Below the pieces are notes generated by a model. That model did not search any database. It worked only from the letters and a program-made list of their open reading frames with translations, and was not told the origin of the DNA. From Breviolum minutum Mf 1.05b.01 (lineage: Eukaryota; Sar; Dinophyceae; Suessiales; Symbiodiniaceae): 64,000 nucleotides of DNA. How positions within the stretch are numbered: position 1 is the stretch's first letter; every line of letters starts with the position of its first letter. A program made the position numbers and the translations under genes. Location of the stretch: the NCBI GenBank assembly GCA_000507305.1, contig DF239246.1:1-64000 (forward strand), written 5' to 3'. Shown here piece by piece: positions 1-8,877 of the stretch.

Positions 1-298
1 TTAAGGGAGAAGGCCCCCAAGTAAATCTATAGGACCTCCATCCCTGGAAGGGGGAATTTTTTTAAGGGAGAAGGCCCCCAAGTAAATCTATAGGACCTCC
101 ATCCCTGGAGGGGGGGAATTTTTTAAGGGAGAAGGCCCTCAACTTAATCTATAGGAGCTGCATCCCTGAATGGGCTGGGATTTTTTAAGGGACAAGGCCC
201 CCAACTTAATCTATAGGAGCTGCATCCCTGAATGGGGTAGGATTTTTTAAGGGACAAGGCCCCCAAGTTAATCTGGAGGAGCTGCATCCCTGAATCTG
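1..298. repeat. Tandem repeat, about 61-63 bp unit, five copies
   Basis: Units begin with TTAAGGGA at about 1, 62, 123, 185 and 247. Each holds the core AAGGCCCCCAA, then ATCTATAGGA and a CATCCCTG block, and ends in a T-run. Copies 1-2 read GACCTCCATCCCTGG and copies 3-5 read GAGCTGCATCCCTGAA, so the array has two subtypes in blocks, as expected from local duplication. The array probably continues left of the window. No coding role is seen; open frames through it are by-products of the repeat. Confidence 0.9.
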
Positions 299-354
299 GT
301 TGTTTCTCTTTATTTTTCTTGGGGTGGAACCTTCCAACGGGTTGCTGTGTGGTG

Positions 355-545
355 GGGGCTGGACAGCCACAAAAGAAAAACAACATGTGATGGCTGGACA
401 GCCAAAAAAAATCAACATGTGATGGCTGGACAGCCAACAAAAAAAATCAACATGTGATGGCTGGACAGCCAACAAAAAAAATCAACATGTGATGGCTGGA
501 GAGCCAAAAAAATGGAAGGCCAAAAAAATCAAAAGCTGGTGGCTG
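355..545. repeat. Tandem repeat carrying the TGGCTGGACAGCCA palindrome
   Basis: About six units of 34-38 bp, each with GATGGCTGGACAGCCA followed by an A-run and ATCAACATGT. The core TGGCTG-GA-CAGCCA is a perfect 6-bp inverted repeat around two bases. Variants GGCTGGAGAGCC and GGCTGGGCAGCC occur at the right end. The same palindrome is scattered through 1020-2300. Confidence 0.85.
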
Positions 546-568
546 GGCAGCCAAAAAGGACAAAAAAA

Positions 569-753
569 CACATGTTATCACATGATAACATGTGAAAGGC
601 ATGATAAGACATGATAAGACGTGATAAGACATGATAAGACGTGATAAGACATGATAAGACGTGATAAGACATGATAAGACATGATAAGACATGATAAGAC
701 ATGATAAGACATGATAACATGTGAAAACACATGTTATCACATGATAACATGTG
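569..753. repeat. Array of ACATGATAAG units between two identical 26-bp palindromes
   Basis: Positions 569-594 and 728-753 carry the same 26-base perfect palindrome: two 12-base arms (CACATGTTATCA and its complement) around CA. Between them lie about a dozen 11-base units of the form ACATGATAAG or ACGTGATAAG, alternating for part of the array. The ATGATAA core of the array is also part of the palindrome arm, so the array may have grown from one palindrome arm. Confidence 0.85.
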
Positions 754-851
754 AAAAAATGCGTTTTTTGGTGAAAACATTTTTCTTGCACAGCATTTTA
801 GGCTTCAGCTGTGCAACCCCCACCCCTTTGGGACCACCTGGCTGGAGAGCC

Positions 852-1091
852 ATGAAGAAGCCTTCTGGAAAGGTGATGAAAGCTAAGGTGATGAAGGCTT
901 CACCAAAGGTGATGAAGGCAGGCAAGAAACCTGCTGTGTCTGCCAAGTCGAGAAAGCCAGCTGCTGAGCCTGGCCTTGGAAGGAAAACTGGTGGCAAGAA
1001 GACATGTGTTTTGTTTCTGTTGGGTGGTGGCTGGAAGGCCAAAAGTTTTGTTTTTGTTAGTTGGGTGGCAGCTGGAACTGCCATGGTATGA
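852..1091 (+). CDS. Short basic, lysine/methionine-rich ORF; unknown
   Basis: I chose the ATG at 852 because the protein turns strongly basic there: MKKPSGKVMKAKVMKAS, then a second KVMKAGKKPA block, ending GLGRKTGGKK near residue 50. The rest reads through GGCTGG repeat DNA and is probably not protein. KVMKA-type basic stretches are, from general knowledge, common at the N-termini of dinoflagellate nuclear and mobile-element proteins. This may be the N-terminal exon of the plus-strand gene that resumes at 1126 in another frame. The 9-codon repetition (AAGGTGATGAA) could also be a microsatellite that happens to be open. No function is assigned. Confidence 0.35.
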   Translation: MKKPSGKVMKAKVMKASPKVMKAGKKPAVSAKSRKPAAEPGLGRKTGGKKTCVLFLLGGGWKAKSFVFVSWVAAGTAMV

Positions 1092-1125
1092 AAATGAAAA
1101 ATATCCATTCTGTCTGTTGGGAGGA

Positions 1126-1809
1126 ATGAATTTTTGGACAATGAAGCTAGACCTGCTTCACTTGGTAGACTTGGGGGTGGCTTCTCATATTTATGGCAAT
1201 CTGCTTGCAGCTCTTGTGAACAAAATGGGCATGGGCAGGGTGAAAGCCTTGGTGGAGCTCAACAAAATGATAGCAACTGAATACCAACACCTTGGAATTC
1301 AATCAGGGAACAGGCTGCCAAGGCTCAATGTGTCTGACATCGTCACAGATGACTTCCCATGCCTAAGGCATGTCAAAGGTCGAAGAGTCAGGAAATTTGC
1401 TCCAGTGGCAACAAAGTTAGCAGCCAGCCTGGCAACAAATGTGAGAGGCAAGCACATACATGCATTGTGCAAATGCATGGAAGAAGTCTATAACCTTTGT
1501 GACAGAAAGCAGTTTGTCTGGAATGCTGAGACAGGGCAAGAATTTGCTGACAAATGTGAAGCCCTGCTTGCCCGCTACAGCTGGTTAGCCAAAGACAGCA
1601 TGAAGCAAGGCAAATGCATGTTTTCCATTGTCCAGAAGCATCACTTGTTTGCACATTACCCCTCACAGTGTAGATACCTGGCACCCAGAGGGTGCTGGGC
1701 ATATGGAGGGGAAAGTTTCATGTCTTTGATGGTGTCAAAAGCACCCCTGCATGGATGCTTCCATCCAAGCTGCTCAGTAAATTTCAATTTGCTTTCCATC
1801 TGGTCTTGA
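1126..1809 (+). CDS. Fragment of a probable transposon-encoded protein
   Basis: An open frame of 227 codons from the ATG at 1126. The start reads MKLDLLHLVDLGVASHIYGN, a D-LH-x-DLGV pattern reminiscent of segments in several eukaryotic DNA-transposon proteins. Near residue 195 comes YLAPRGCWAYGGESFMSLM, similar in style to the NPR-x-W-Y-x-D/E-FMG segment that follows in such proteins. Between them is a helical, charged region without low complexity, so it looks truly coding. The ends are missing: there is no clear catalytic triad, the start falls inside GGCTGG repeats, and after SLMVSK the frame runs into unrelated sequence. I regard it as a truncated copy. The transposon family is not certain. 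Confidence 0.5.
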   Translation: MNFWTMKLDLLHLVDLGVASHIYGNLLAALVNKMGMGRVKALVELNKMIATEYQHLGIQSGNRLPRLNVSDIVTDDFPCLRHVKGRRVRKFAPVATKLAASLATNVRGKHIHALCKCMEEVYNLCDRKQFVWNAETGQEFADKCEALLARYSWLAKDSMKQGKCMFSIVQKHHLFAHYPSQCRYLAPRGCWAYGGESFMSLMVSKAPLHGCFHPSCSVNFNLLSIWS

Positions 1810-1894
1810 AAGGAATCTGGGACCCAGGGATGGAAGAAGAAGTAGAAGGCAAAGAATGAAAAAAGCAGGTCAACATCTGTAGTGTGTTTTGCAG

Positions 1895-2305
1895 TTTGTG
1901 GCTGGAAAGCCATTGGCTTGTAGTGGTGGCTGGACAGCCAGAATTGTCACACAATGGTGTTTTAGCTGAATGGTGGCTGGGAAGTCATTGTTTTTTTGGT
2001 GGTGGCTGGGCAGCCAGAATTGTCACACAATGGTGTTTTAGCTGAATGGTGGCTGGAAAGCCATTGGGTTGTTGGTGGTGGCTGGACAGCCAGAGTTGTC
2101 ACATCATTGCTGAGTGGTGGCTGGAAAGCCAGTGGCTTTTTCTTTGGGTGGATGGTGGCTGGAAAGCCATGAGCTGTGCATGGGGGTGTGCTGGAATAGT
2201 GGCTGGACAGCCATGCCTTCCACAACCTGGCTGGACAGCCAGTGCTTCTACATAGTGGTAGCTGCCAGCTTTGGCAAAATAGGTTTGGTATTCTGGTGGC
2301 CACAG
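1895..2305. repeat. Dispersed TGGCTGGANAGCCA palindromes and a near 90-bp duplication
   Basis: About a dozen copies of GGTGGCTGGACAGCCA or GGTGGCTGGAAAGCCA lie 20-50 bases apart. A longer block beginning CAGAATTGTCACACAATGG and ending TTTTAGCTGAATGG occurs at about 1938-1976 and again at 2014-2049, so part of the cluster arose by local duplication. The ORFs here only translate this repeat (WLSSHH, GCPA). Confidence 0.8.
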
Positions 2306-2424
2306 AAAGCCATGGCACACATCACAGCCAACAAAGATCTGCAAACAATCAAATGAAGCTGCAGACTGCAGCCACATGTATTACATGATGATAGGTGCCA
2401 TATGTAATGCCCTGCATATTTCAT

Positions 2425-2650
2425 AACAAAAATCAACTAAAAATCAATTCCCAGATTGATTTCTCGATTGATTTCCAGATTGATTTTTCGATTGGTTTTT
2501 GAAACTGAATTTGGTGTCCTAAAATCTCAATTTCAGATTGATTTCTAGATTGATTTTACAATTCTCTTCAAGATTGAATTTTCGATTGGTTTTTGGCAGT
2601 AATCAATCTCAGATTGAAAAAATCAATCTCGATTGAATTTTTTCAATCTA
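2425..2650. repeat. Degenerate tandem repeat of AGATTGATTT units
   Basis: Repeated CAGATTGATTT, TCGATTGATTT and AATCAATCTC blocks, in both orientations, run up to the start of the plus-strand methyltransferase-like fragment. The last bases before that fragment (TTTTTTCAATCTAG) look like a pyrimidine tract plus AG, so this could be the end of an intron. Confidence 0.7.
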
Positions 2651-2651
2651 G

Positions 2652-3198
2652 GAGCCTTTGGGCCGTCTTTGATGCTACACGTGCACTACGAGATCTGAGA
2701 GAGGCTTCTGAACCTGAGCATGTGTGGGAAATTTGCTGTAGTTCTACATCAACTCTGTCGGAAGAAGTGAAGAAGCAAGGTTTCAAAGCAACTAGGTTGA
2801 ACTGGGAATCTGGTTTTGCTTTGGGTAACGCACAGAAGGTTGAGCAAGCTATACAATCTATTCCTGTTTCCAAACCGACAAGGATGTGGGGATCTCCGAA
2901 GTGTACAGCAGTTTCATCCATACAGAACATTAATCAACGAACTGAAGAACAGCGAAAGGATTTGCTTCGCAAAAGGATGCGGACAAGAAGAGAGGTTCGA
3001 CATCTCATCAGGATGTTTAAAGCAGCTTTTGCAAGGAATCCGAAAGGTGTTCATTTATACATGGAATGGCCAAAATCTGCAACATATGGTTGGAACCTTT
3101 GGGAATGGCAGGAATTACAGAATTGGCTAATGTCCCGATATCAACAACCTATGTATTGGACAGAGATTCATGGTTGCATGGTTGGCTTGAAAGATTGA
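2652..3198 (+). pseudogene. Fragment of a retroelement methyltransferase-like domain, plus strand
   Basis: Open frame of about 180 codons with no ATG of its own near the 5' end. It reads VWEICCSSTSTLSEEVKKQG near residue 25 (glycine-poor version of the SAM-binding first motif), then MWGSPKCTAVSSIQN (position of the Pro-Cys motif), then HLYMEWPKSATYGW (position of the E-x-P motif). This order matches methyltransferase-like domains inside dinoflagellate retroelement polyproteins as I know them. Whether it is catalytic is unknown. The 5' end may be an intron acceptor (CAATCTAG at 2644-2651). The 3' end stops four bases before the single N at 3202, beyond which an unrelated minus-strand element starts. 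Confidence 0.55.
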
Positions 3199-3201
3199 GA
3201 T

Positions 3202-3202
3202 N
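3202..3202. other. Single ambiguous base at a junction between two mobile-element fragments
   Basis: One N separates a plus-strand methyltransferase-like fragment from the truncated 3' end of minus-strand element 1. Both domains stop within about 30 bases of it, as expected of an assembly join or a rearrangement breakpoint. Confidence 0.9.
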
Positions 3203-5837
3203 AGACCAAAAACACAAACTCCTTTTTGTGAGGGGAGCCAAACTGGCAGCTGGCAATGATCTGCTCGAGGAAACCTAAGAGCAAAAGCCGCTTCCAGTGT
3301 AGAAGCCACATCATCTTTGACCTCCTCGGTTGTTCGAGGCCACAAGGAGTGCGATGGCGACGGCCGTGACGGAGGAGGACAAAAGCTCGGAAGGCTAGAG
3401 TGTTGCCTTCAAGCGTTTTGGGATGGGTTCGGCAAAATCCAAGAGGAACCCGGTAAGATCGAACCATTGGAAAAGCCGCAGCTGAAAAGCTCGTACACGG
3501 AGGCTCTACAAGGAAGCTCCTGAAACGGGAGCTCTCAACCATGTGCATGATCCACTCCAGTAACCTTAAGTCCTTGAGATCGTAATGCACTGACTCTGAA
3601 ATGTCCAGAGTGGGAGCAACGACCAGTCCCAGAGATGCAGCCGATCTTGACACAACTCCTGCTCCTCCGCAAATTTCCACAAAGTCAAAATAGAGCAATG
3701 GCGCCCTGAAAGGAGACGGGCTTTGTCCAAGGTCAGCGGACCAATCCTCATCGGCACCTTCATCCTCCCCAAGCTGTCGAAGGCAGGATCGGAAGACCCC
3801 ATCAAGCCTCGTGTAGTGCCCACGCTTGTCAGATCCGAGCCATAGAGTGGAGACTAAGTCTTGGTGAGCTTCAGTGCATACAGCAGCTCCACTTTGCATA
3901 GAGGCATCGGAAGCATAGACTTGAGATGAGAAGGAAGCTGTGATATCTGAGGTGATCAGAGGGACGACAGCAGCCAAAGACACGAGCTCCTCAGCACAGT
4001 CACGGGGCAGAGGGATGATAGCATTAGATGAGTGGCGCTCACACTCGGCAGAGAGGGCAAAGAACTTCTCGACAAGACTCGACCAGCAACGTCGATAGAG
4101 GACGACAGAAATCCAATTTCCAGCAAGTCTGGAAGCCAACTTGTTCGAAATCCATCGGAGACGGGCAGCTCGAAGGGAGAGGGTTGAAAGTCCAATTCTT
4201 TTAGACAGAGGGGCAGCAACCGTCACAAGTCCAAGATCGACAACAGCTTCAGAAGAGTCAATTTCGGCACCTGCAGCTTTGAATTTTCTGGAAGAGACCA
4301 CATCCTTCTCAACTGAACCTTCAAGTCGGTGTCGATCATAGGCATCCCGAGCCCAGGCCAAAGCTTTGAAGGCATAGGTGCTGGTGGCTGGAAGAGATCT
4401 CTTTTCAGCACTCAAACAAAAGAAATCGTCTATAACCAGGGCCTGCCAGGATGGACCTGGCGGAAATGGGGAGTGACCCAAAATCCTCTGGTCGGTAGGG
4501 AGGAGCCCTTCATCTTGCAACAATCTCTCGTGGGAGGCCAGTGCAAACTCCACCCCGAGGTGGTCTCCTTGAAATAAGGAAGAGAATGCTGGATAAAGTC
4601 GGGGCTGGTCATCATACCCACGATCAACAACTCCTCCAAGGTGATCACCGGCAATGCTCCTTTTTCCACGATGCTGGCGAAGCTCCTCTCTAGTGAAATC
4701 AAAATCCACCAAAGCAGCAAGTCCAACTAGGCTCTCCCGAGGATAGGAGAAAGGGAGCATGTTTGACCGGGCCCTCTCAGCACTAACCTCGGCTTGGTGG
4801 TAGAAGTCCCGGCGATCGGTGATAGAACCGGAGATGGCATGGGAGTATCTGGGGACTGTCAACTGGCATAGCAGGTGTCCTGGTGGGAGCTGCCTCGACG
4901 GACCGTCGAGATGCCTCTCGTTGGCGTTTGGCAGTCTTCTGTCTCCTATCTGCCTATCCTGCTGAAGGTTTTTGTACGCATTGAACACCCGGCTGTACAT
5001 GCCAGGTTTGATGGGCGAAGAGAAGACTTTCAGCAAACCCTTTGTGTCCCATATCCTCGCCAGCTCCAAATTCTCTTCATAGGACTCACCCTCAAAGTTG
5101 GGAAGGTGAGCACCGGAAACATCTTCTCCATGAAAAAGGAAAGCAGGCTCCTGGAATGGCAACCACAAAGCTCCTCCAACTAAGAACTTTTCCATAGGCC
5201 ACTTTCCACTGCCAACCAGTCGAAGTCTGCTAACATCAAGGTTCTTGTAGGGCATCAACTGCGGGTATCTTTCTGGAGGGAAAAGAGCAGGATCATCTTG
5301 AAACAAAGCAGCCTCATGAGAACGGTAGGCCGCAGCAAGCTCCGGGTTCACCTCCAGAAAACGTTCAAGCTGATGCAGGCATGCACCCAATTCAGGACCG
5401 GACCGTCCAGGGGCAATTGGAAGAAGCTCCCGGACAAATCCACACGCGACGTAAAACAACCTCATCTTGCAAATGCGGGACCACTGCCAAGCATTCGGTC
5501 GTCTCCCAAGTTCCTCAGGGGTGGCATAGCGGCCAAGGTACAACTTGTTCAGGATGATGATGGCCACATGGAGAGCCCTCCGCTGGGAAAGCACCTCTAG
5601 CCTCCTCTTTGAAAGTCGGGGCCCACTCTGTCTGAAACATCCAGGATAAGGTACAGGCAAAGGGAAGGTCGCGGTAGACGAGGAAGAGCCTCGCCACTCT
5701 GCAGTGAAGCTTTTGCGAAGATGCCAAGCCAAGGAAGTTCCACTGTTCAGGATCCACCTCGACAAACACAATCCCCACGTAGTGAATTCAATCTCCTGCT
5801 CAAGGGGGTTCATATGACCATCCAGAGCAGCATGCAT
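3203..5837 (-). CDS. Element 1 pol: reverse transcriptase, RNase H and methyltransferase-like domain (3' truncated)
   Basis: Reads in one frame from the ATG at 5837 to the N at 3202, over 870 codons. The N-terminal 60 residues resemble the short ORF4 of element 3 (RWIL near the start, PVPYP later), so ORF4 is fused to pol here. The RT palm shows SITDRRDFYH at about 4812 (motif A aspartate), QGDHLGVEFALASH (motif B region) and VIDDFF at about 4430 (the catalytic DD pair in place of YxDD). RNase H begins with YASDASMQSG at about 3905. The MT-like domain has FVEICGGAGVVSR (about 3680), EPPCTSFS (about 3490, Pro-Cys motif) and LEQPRRSKM (about 3330). Cytosine-C5-like chemistry is inferred only from these motifs. 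The protein breaks off shortly after GSPHKKEF. Confidence 0.8.
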
Positions 5838-5881
5838 CTCTGTGCTGGAACGTGGGCAAGGCAAGGAGGGATCAACATAGC

Positions 5882-6605
5882 CTAGGTCTCTTCGTCCTCG
5901 CCCTTGGATTGACCCTTTCCACCCTTCTTCTTTGGAGCTGCTTTGGGTTGCTTCTTCGGGGCGGCTTCGTCTGGACCTGGAACCGTAGAAGGCTTCTGCA
6001 CATACTCCAGGCGCTTCGAAGTGATAACGTCCATCTCTTTCATGTACGCCAACGCGCAGGTAATCCACTTTTGATCTGCCAGGGGTGCGAAAGATCTGCT
6101 CCTTGAAGAAGAGCCGGCTTGTCTCGACATGAAGACCCCTGCCGGCACGTCTTCTTGAAGGCAGAGCAAACTTGCAATCTCCAACTTTCCATGGTCTAGA
6201 ACTCCCTGTTCGATGGTGACAGCCAGAAGAGCTATCGTGTCCTTCGCTGCCGGGATGTTGTCCTCCATCAAGAAATCCAAGGCGGTCATGACCTGGAACT
6301 GCAGCTGTCCCCACTCTCGGAGACGTCCATATCCTCCGAATCTTTCGAGGTACCTTGTGCCGCAAATCCCACGGGCCATCATCTGCTCTGGGGTCATCTC
6401 GCAGCTGCTGGTCGGGGCCATTCTTCTCGACATAGCCTGTAGAACCGAAGTGAAAAAGGTTCCACGATGCATCGCCAGCTCGTTCTGCAGACGGGCTCTT
6501 CCTTGGGCTCCTCTGGTGCTGGTCCCCGCTCCCGGGGTTGATAGGTCCGTCATTGGATCCTGTCCTGCTGCCGCAATCTGAGAGACCAAGGTTGTAAGGG
6601 CATGG
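5882..6605 (-). CDS. Element 1 gag, 3' part (after a frameshift)
   Basis: About 240 codons continuing gag in the +1 frame relative to its 5' part. The switch lies near 6600, where ALTTLVSQIAAAGQDPM in this frame matches the position of LQLTKLVSHLSEDK in element 3 gag. The middle is a helical, non-repetitive region; the C-terminus is a Lys/Pro/Gly tail (KKQPKAAPKKKGGKG), a likely RNA-binding tail like that of element 3 gag. It stops at 5882, 45 bases before the pol ATG. The long open frame opposite this segment is rich in Arg, Ser and Gly and is an out-of-frame shadow. Whether the shift is a mutation, an assembly error or programmed cannot be told. Confidence 0.6.
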
Positions 6606-7589
6606 CTCTGGGCCAGGAGCCAGGTTGGTCTGGTCTGGAAACTCCTTTCCTCCCTTTTCCTCCTCTAGCTCCAGGACAGTCTTCGGTTTGTCCGCAACCA
6701 TCAAAGGTCCCAAAAGTCCAAGTGGTGGTTGAGAGGTGGTCCTGGGCGGCGGGGCCATGTCCTTTGCAATGGCTCCCAATCCGGGACCAGTCTGTGGTCC
6801 TGCAAAAGCTGCTCCTAGAGCCTCGCCTAGCTGACTCTTCGGTCCAAACTGGTTCTCCTTGAAGGTTGTCTCGAACTTCTCCTGACGCTCGGCCAAGTGT
6901 TGAACCTGGGAAGTCAACTGGGGGATTGCTAACATGAGGTGCTCCAACGACGCCGACACTGTTGCCAGAGTTGGCCGCTTTGGCCGTTGACCATCTCTTC
7001 CTGTAGGCGTAGGCTCTCCTCCTCCAGGCTTTCTCGCCTGCCTCTTTGGTTTCCTCGGTTTTGGGGAAACGACCTCTGCCTCTGACTCTGCACTGTAAAA
7101 GTTCACCCTTCCTGTAGTTGATGACACCCAATGCAAAGCCTCTGCCAAAAGGGGATCGGGAGACGGAAGTGCTTGAGGTGCCGCCTCGCTGAAACCATAG
7201 TCGACCTCTGCAAAAGGCTCCATATGTGATAGAAGCGGAATGACATCGAGGGTGCAATCTACCAACACCACTGCCAGAACCTCCTCTGTCACAGCCATAG
7301 TACCATTGTCCAGTACCACTCCCGGCACTGAGACTTCCATAGAAGGGCCGAAGATACCATCGGCTGAATCTGAATCTCCAAGCTCCAAAACTTCTTGGGG
7401 AATGGCATCTGCGGGAACAGCAAGCAGGACTCCCCCTGCTCGCTTCATAACCACCAGAGCGTAGGTCTCGATGGTCCCATCCAAATCTCCATCTGGCTGA
7501 AAGGTGAGCGCGTAGGGCTCCATGGCATCCGACACCATTACCAAATCGGCCAGAGTGAGAACCACTCCATCCATCTGCTCCATCATCAT
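6600..7589 (-). CDS. Element 1 gag, 5' part
   Basis: Starts at the ATG at 7589, which overlaps the TGA of ORF2 by four bases (ATGA). About 330 residues: an acidic N-terminal half (MMMEQMDGVV onwards), a proline/lysine linker near residues 170-210 (SPKPRKPKRQARKPGGG), then a predicted helical stretch near 215-245 (SLEHLMLAIPQLTSQVQHL). Its place, the acidic start and the helical linker agree with element 3 gag (35940-34240), whose equivalent is VEVRLARMEEMLTQFL. No known domain is recognised; the gag role is inferred from position. The frame is lost near 6600. Confidence 0.6.
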
Positions 7590-8218
7590 GGCTTGATGTC
7601 AAACTCGATGATGTCGGCTCCTGCCAAGTAGGTACGAGCCTCTGTCTGGCTCGGGAATCCGTGGCTGATAGCTGGTGAATCTGCCAGACTGGGGCCAATG
7701 GCGGCCCAATACGAGGCCGCAGAGTTGAACACAGTAGGCCTGTCCAAACCAAGGCCACCAGACAAAATCGCGTAGAAACGATTCTTGAGCTCGATAGGCG
7801 GGGTGCGATTGGGACTCGGCACCCTTTTGTCACGGACAGCTTTAGCCCACTGTCCAGCCAGATAGGCTCGCCGAACTCGGTCAGCACCACAAAGTTTTGA
7901 TCCCACCAGTTTTGAAGACCCTTCCAAGAGGTAGTCAGGGCACGGCCGAAACGTGGCCAAAATGGTGTCACGGTGCTCCAAACGTTCAGGGTAGCTCCGA
8001 GGAGCCTGGTGACTTGCCGAAGGCTGAGAAACCAAGTCAAAAGAGGGAGCAACAGAGGCAGCAGAAGAAGCTGCAGGGGAAGCACCAAATCGCCCCGAAG
8101 TGATGGAGCGAAGAAGATCAGTGGCCTGAGAGGCAGGGCCAGATATTGAGATCCGGAGATCACCAAACTGACAAGTGAGGTCAAGAACGGCGTCGTCTTG
8201 ACTGGGAGCTGTGCTCAT
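7586..8218 (-). CDS. Element 1 ORF2, unknown
   Basis: 210 codons from the ATG at 8218 (MSTAPSQDDAVLDLT). I prefer this start over the longer frame at 8440, because the upstream extension only re-reads the membrane ORF in another frame. The first 80 residues are Ser/Ala/Pro-rich, followed by a compact segment with FRPCPDYLLEGSS and RVRRAYLAGQWAKAVRDKR, then TEARTYLAGADIIEFDIKP at the end. Element 3 ORF2 sits in the same place and has a comparable end (VEEARIAVEAAGCTLPAVLLQ). The end of ORF2 overlaps the gag start as ATGA. It overlaps the upstream membrane ORF by 38 bases. Function unknown. Confidence 0.55.
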   Translation of the reverse strand: MSTAPSQDDAVLDLTCQFGDLRISISGPASQATDLLRSITSGRFGASPAASSAASVAPSFDLVSQPSASHQAPRSYPERLEHRDTILATFRPCPDYLLEGSSKLVGSKLCGADRVRRAYLAGQWAKAVRDKRVPSPNRTPPIELKNRFYAILSGGLGLDRPTVFNSAASYWAAIGPSLADSPAISHGFPSQTEARTYLAGADIIEFDIKP

Positions 8219-8474
8219 TGAGGTACTCGGCCAGAACCGAGTAGCGAGAAGAAGGTGGAGCTGGGGCAGGGCCCGATAGAGAAAATCCAAAGCTGTAGAA
8301 AGTCCAGAAAGCCCAAACAGTGACAGCAATGCCTGCCAGGAAGCCAAGCAAGCAAGCCAAGAGCACTGATGAAAAGGAAGGTTGCACGCAAAAGGCAGGG
8401 CAACCAAAGCCAAACCAGTTGGTCCTCGCACCTTCCACAAGAAAGCTAAGGGACTTCACAGCTACGTCCACCAT
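8181..8474 (-). CDS. Element 1 ORF1: small single-span membrane protein
   Basis: 97 residues. A strongly hydrophobic stretch of about 30 residues (core SVLLACLLGFLAGIAVTVW) sits in the middle, followed by a proline turn and an arginine tail (SQSRRRRS). This predicts one membrane span with a basic C-terminal side. Element 3 has a 104-residue ORF of the same design in the same place, which argues that it is a real cistron. A membrane protein ahead of gag is not part of the textbook DIRS layout. Targeting or anchoring of the particle is a guess. Confidence 0.5.
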   Translation of the reverse strand: MVDVAVKSLSFLVEGARTNWFGFGCPAFCVQPSFSSVLLACLLGFLAGIAVTVWAFWTFYSFGFSLSGPAPAPPSSRYSVLAEYLNEHSSQSRRRRS

Positions 8475-8779
8475 AGAGCTTGAGGTTCAAAAAGGATATC
8501 CAATTGCATGCTTACATTCAATTGCAGCTCATAAACAGCGGCCCTCGGATGCTGCTCACATCTCTGTCCTCAATATCACCCATTCCGACCCCACAAGTTC
8601 TCCAACAGGTTCAACTCTTCCGACCTCATTGGAATCTAAGGGTACGCCCCCCCAAGAGCCACGAAATACGGGCCTTATTATGGGGGCCTATTAAAAAGCA
8701 CCAATATCGGTGAAAATCATCCCCCCTTTTTCAGGTCTCATTTCCTGGCTGTGGAGGTTTTTTTGGAACCTTAGATTGC

Positions 8780-8877
8780 CACAACCAACCGTCTGGGCCG
8801 GTGGGACGTAATTGTTGTCCTCCAAGTCCGTAATGAAAGCCTTCTTGGAGGAGGTGCCACCGGACCTGCAGCGAAGA
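8780..8877 (-). other. Exon-like island, unidentified
   Basis: GC-richer island. One minus-strand frame reads SGGTSSKKAFITDLEDNNY and then VPPAQT, which looks like ordinary protein. No ATG, stop or clear splice sites fix its limits, and other frames here are open too. Listed only as a candidate exon. Confidence 0.2.

Larger units (their letters stand above)
3203..8474 (-). mobile_element. Element 1: truncated YR-type (DIRS-like) retroelement
   Basis: Minus-strand order: membrane ORF (8474-8181), ORF2 (8218-7586), gag (7589-5882, one frameshift), then pol with RT, RNase H and MT (5837-3203). The order RT-RNase H-MT and the protein style match element 3, which ends in a tyrosine recombinase. 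Here the recombinase is missing because the sequence breaks at the N at 3202. Outer limits are approximate: the 5' end is set by the first ORF, and no terminal repeat was found. Confidence 0.75.

Noticed and set aside
1..760. Possible CRISPR array
   Set aside because: Units are contiguous or have no unique spacers, there are no cas genes, and the genome is eukaryotic.
5515..5778. Minus-strand frame GIVFVEVDPEQWNFLG as part of pol
   Set aside because: Looks protein-like, but the pol frame here resembles element 3 ORF4 (RWIL, PVPYP), so I keep that frame.
5882..6600. Middle of the long minus-strand frame opposite gag of element 1
   Set aside because: Arg/Ser/Gly-rich and without counterpart in element 3; the gag-like sequence is in the other frame.
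6550..8184. 544-codon minus-strand frame overlapping ORF2 and gag
   Set aside because: A shadow frame; ORF2 and gag frames agree with element 3 and have the ATGA overlap.
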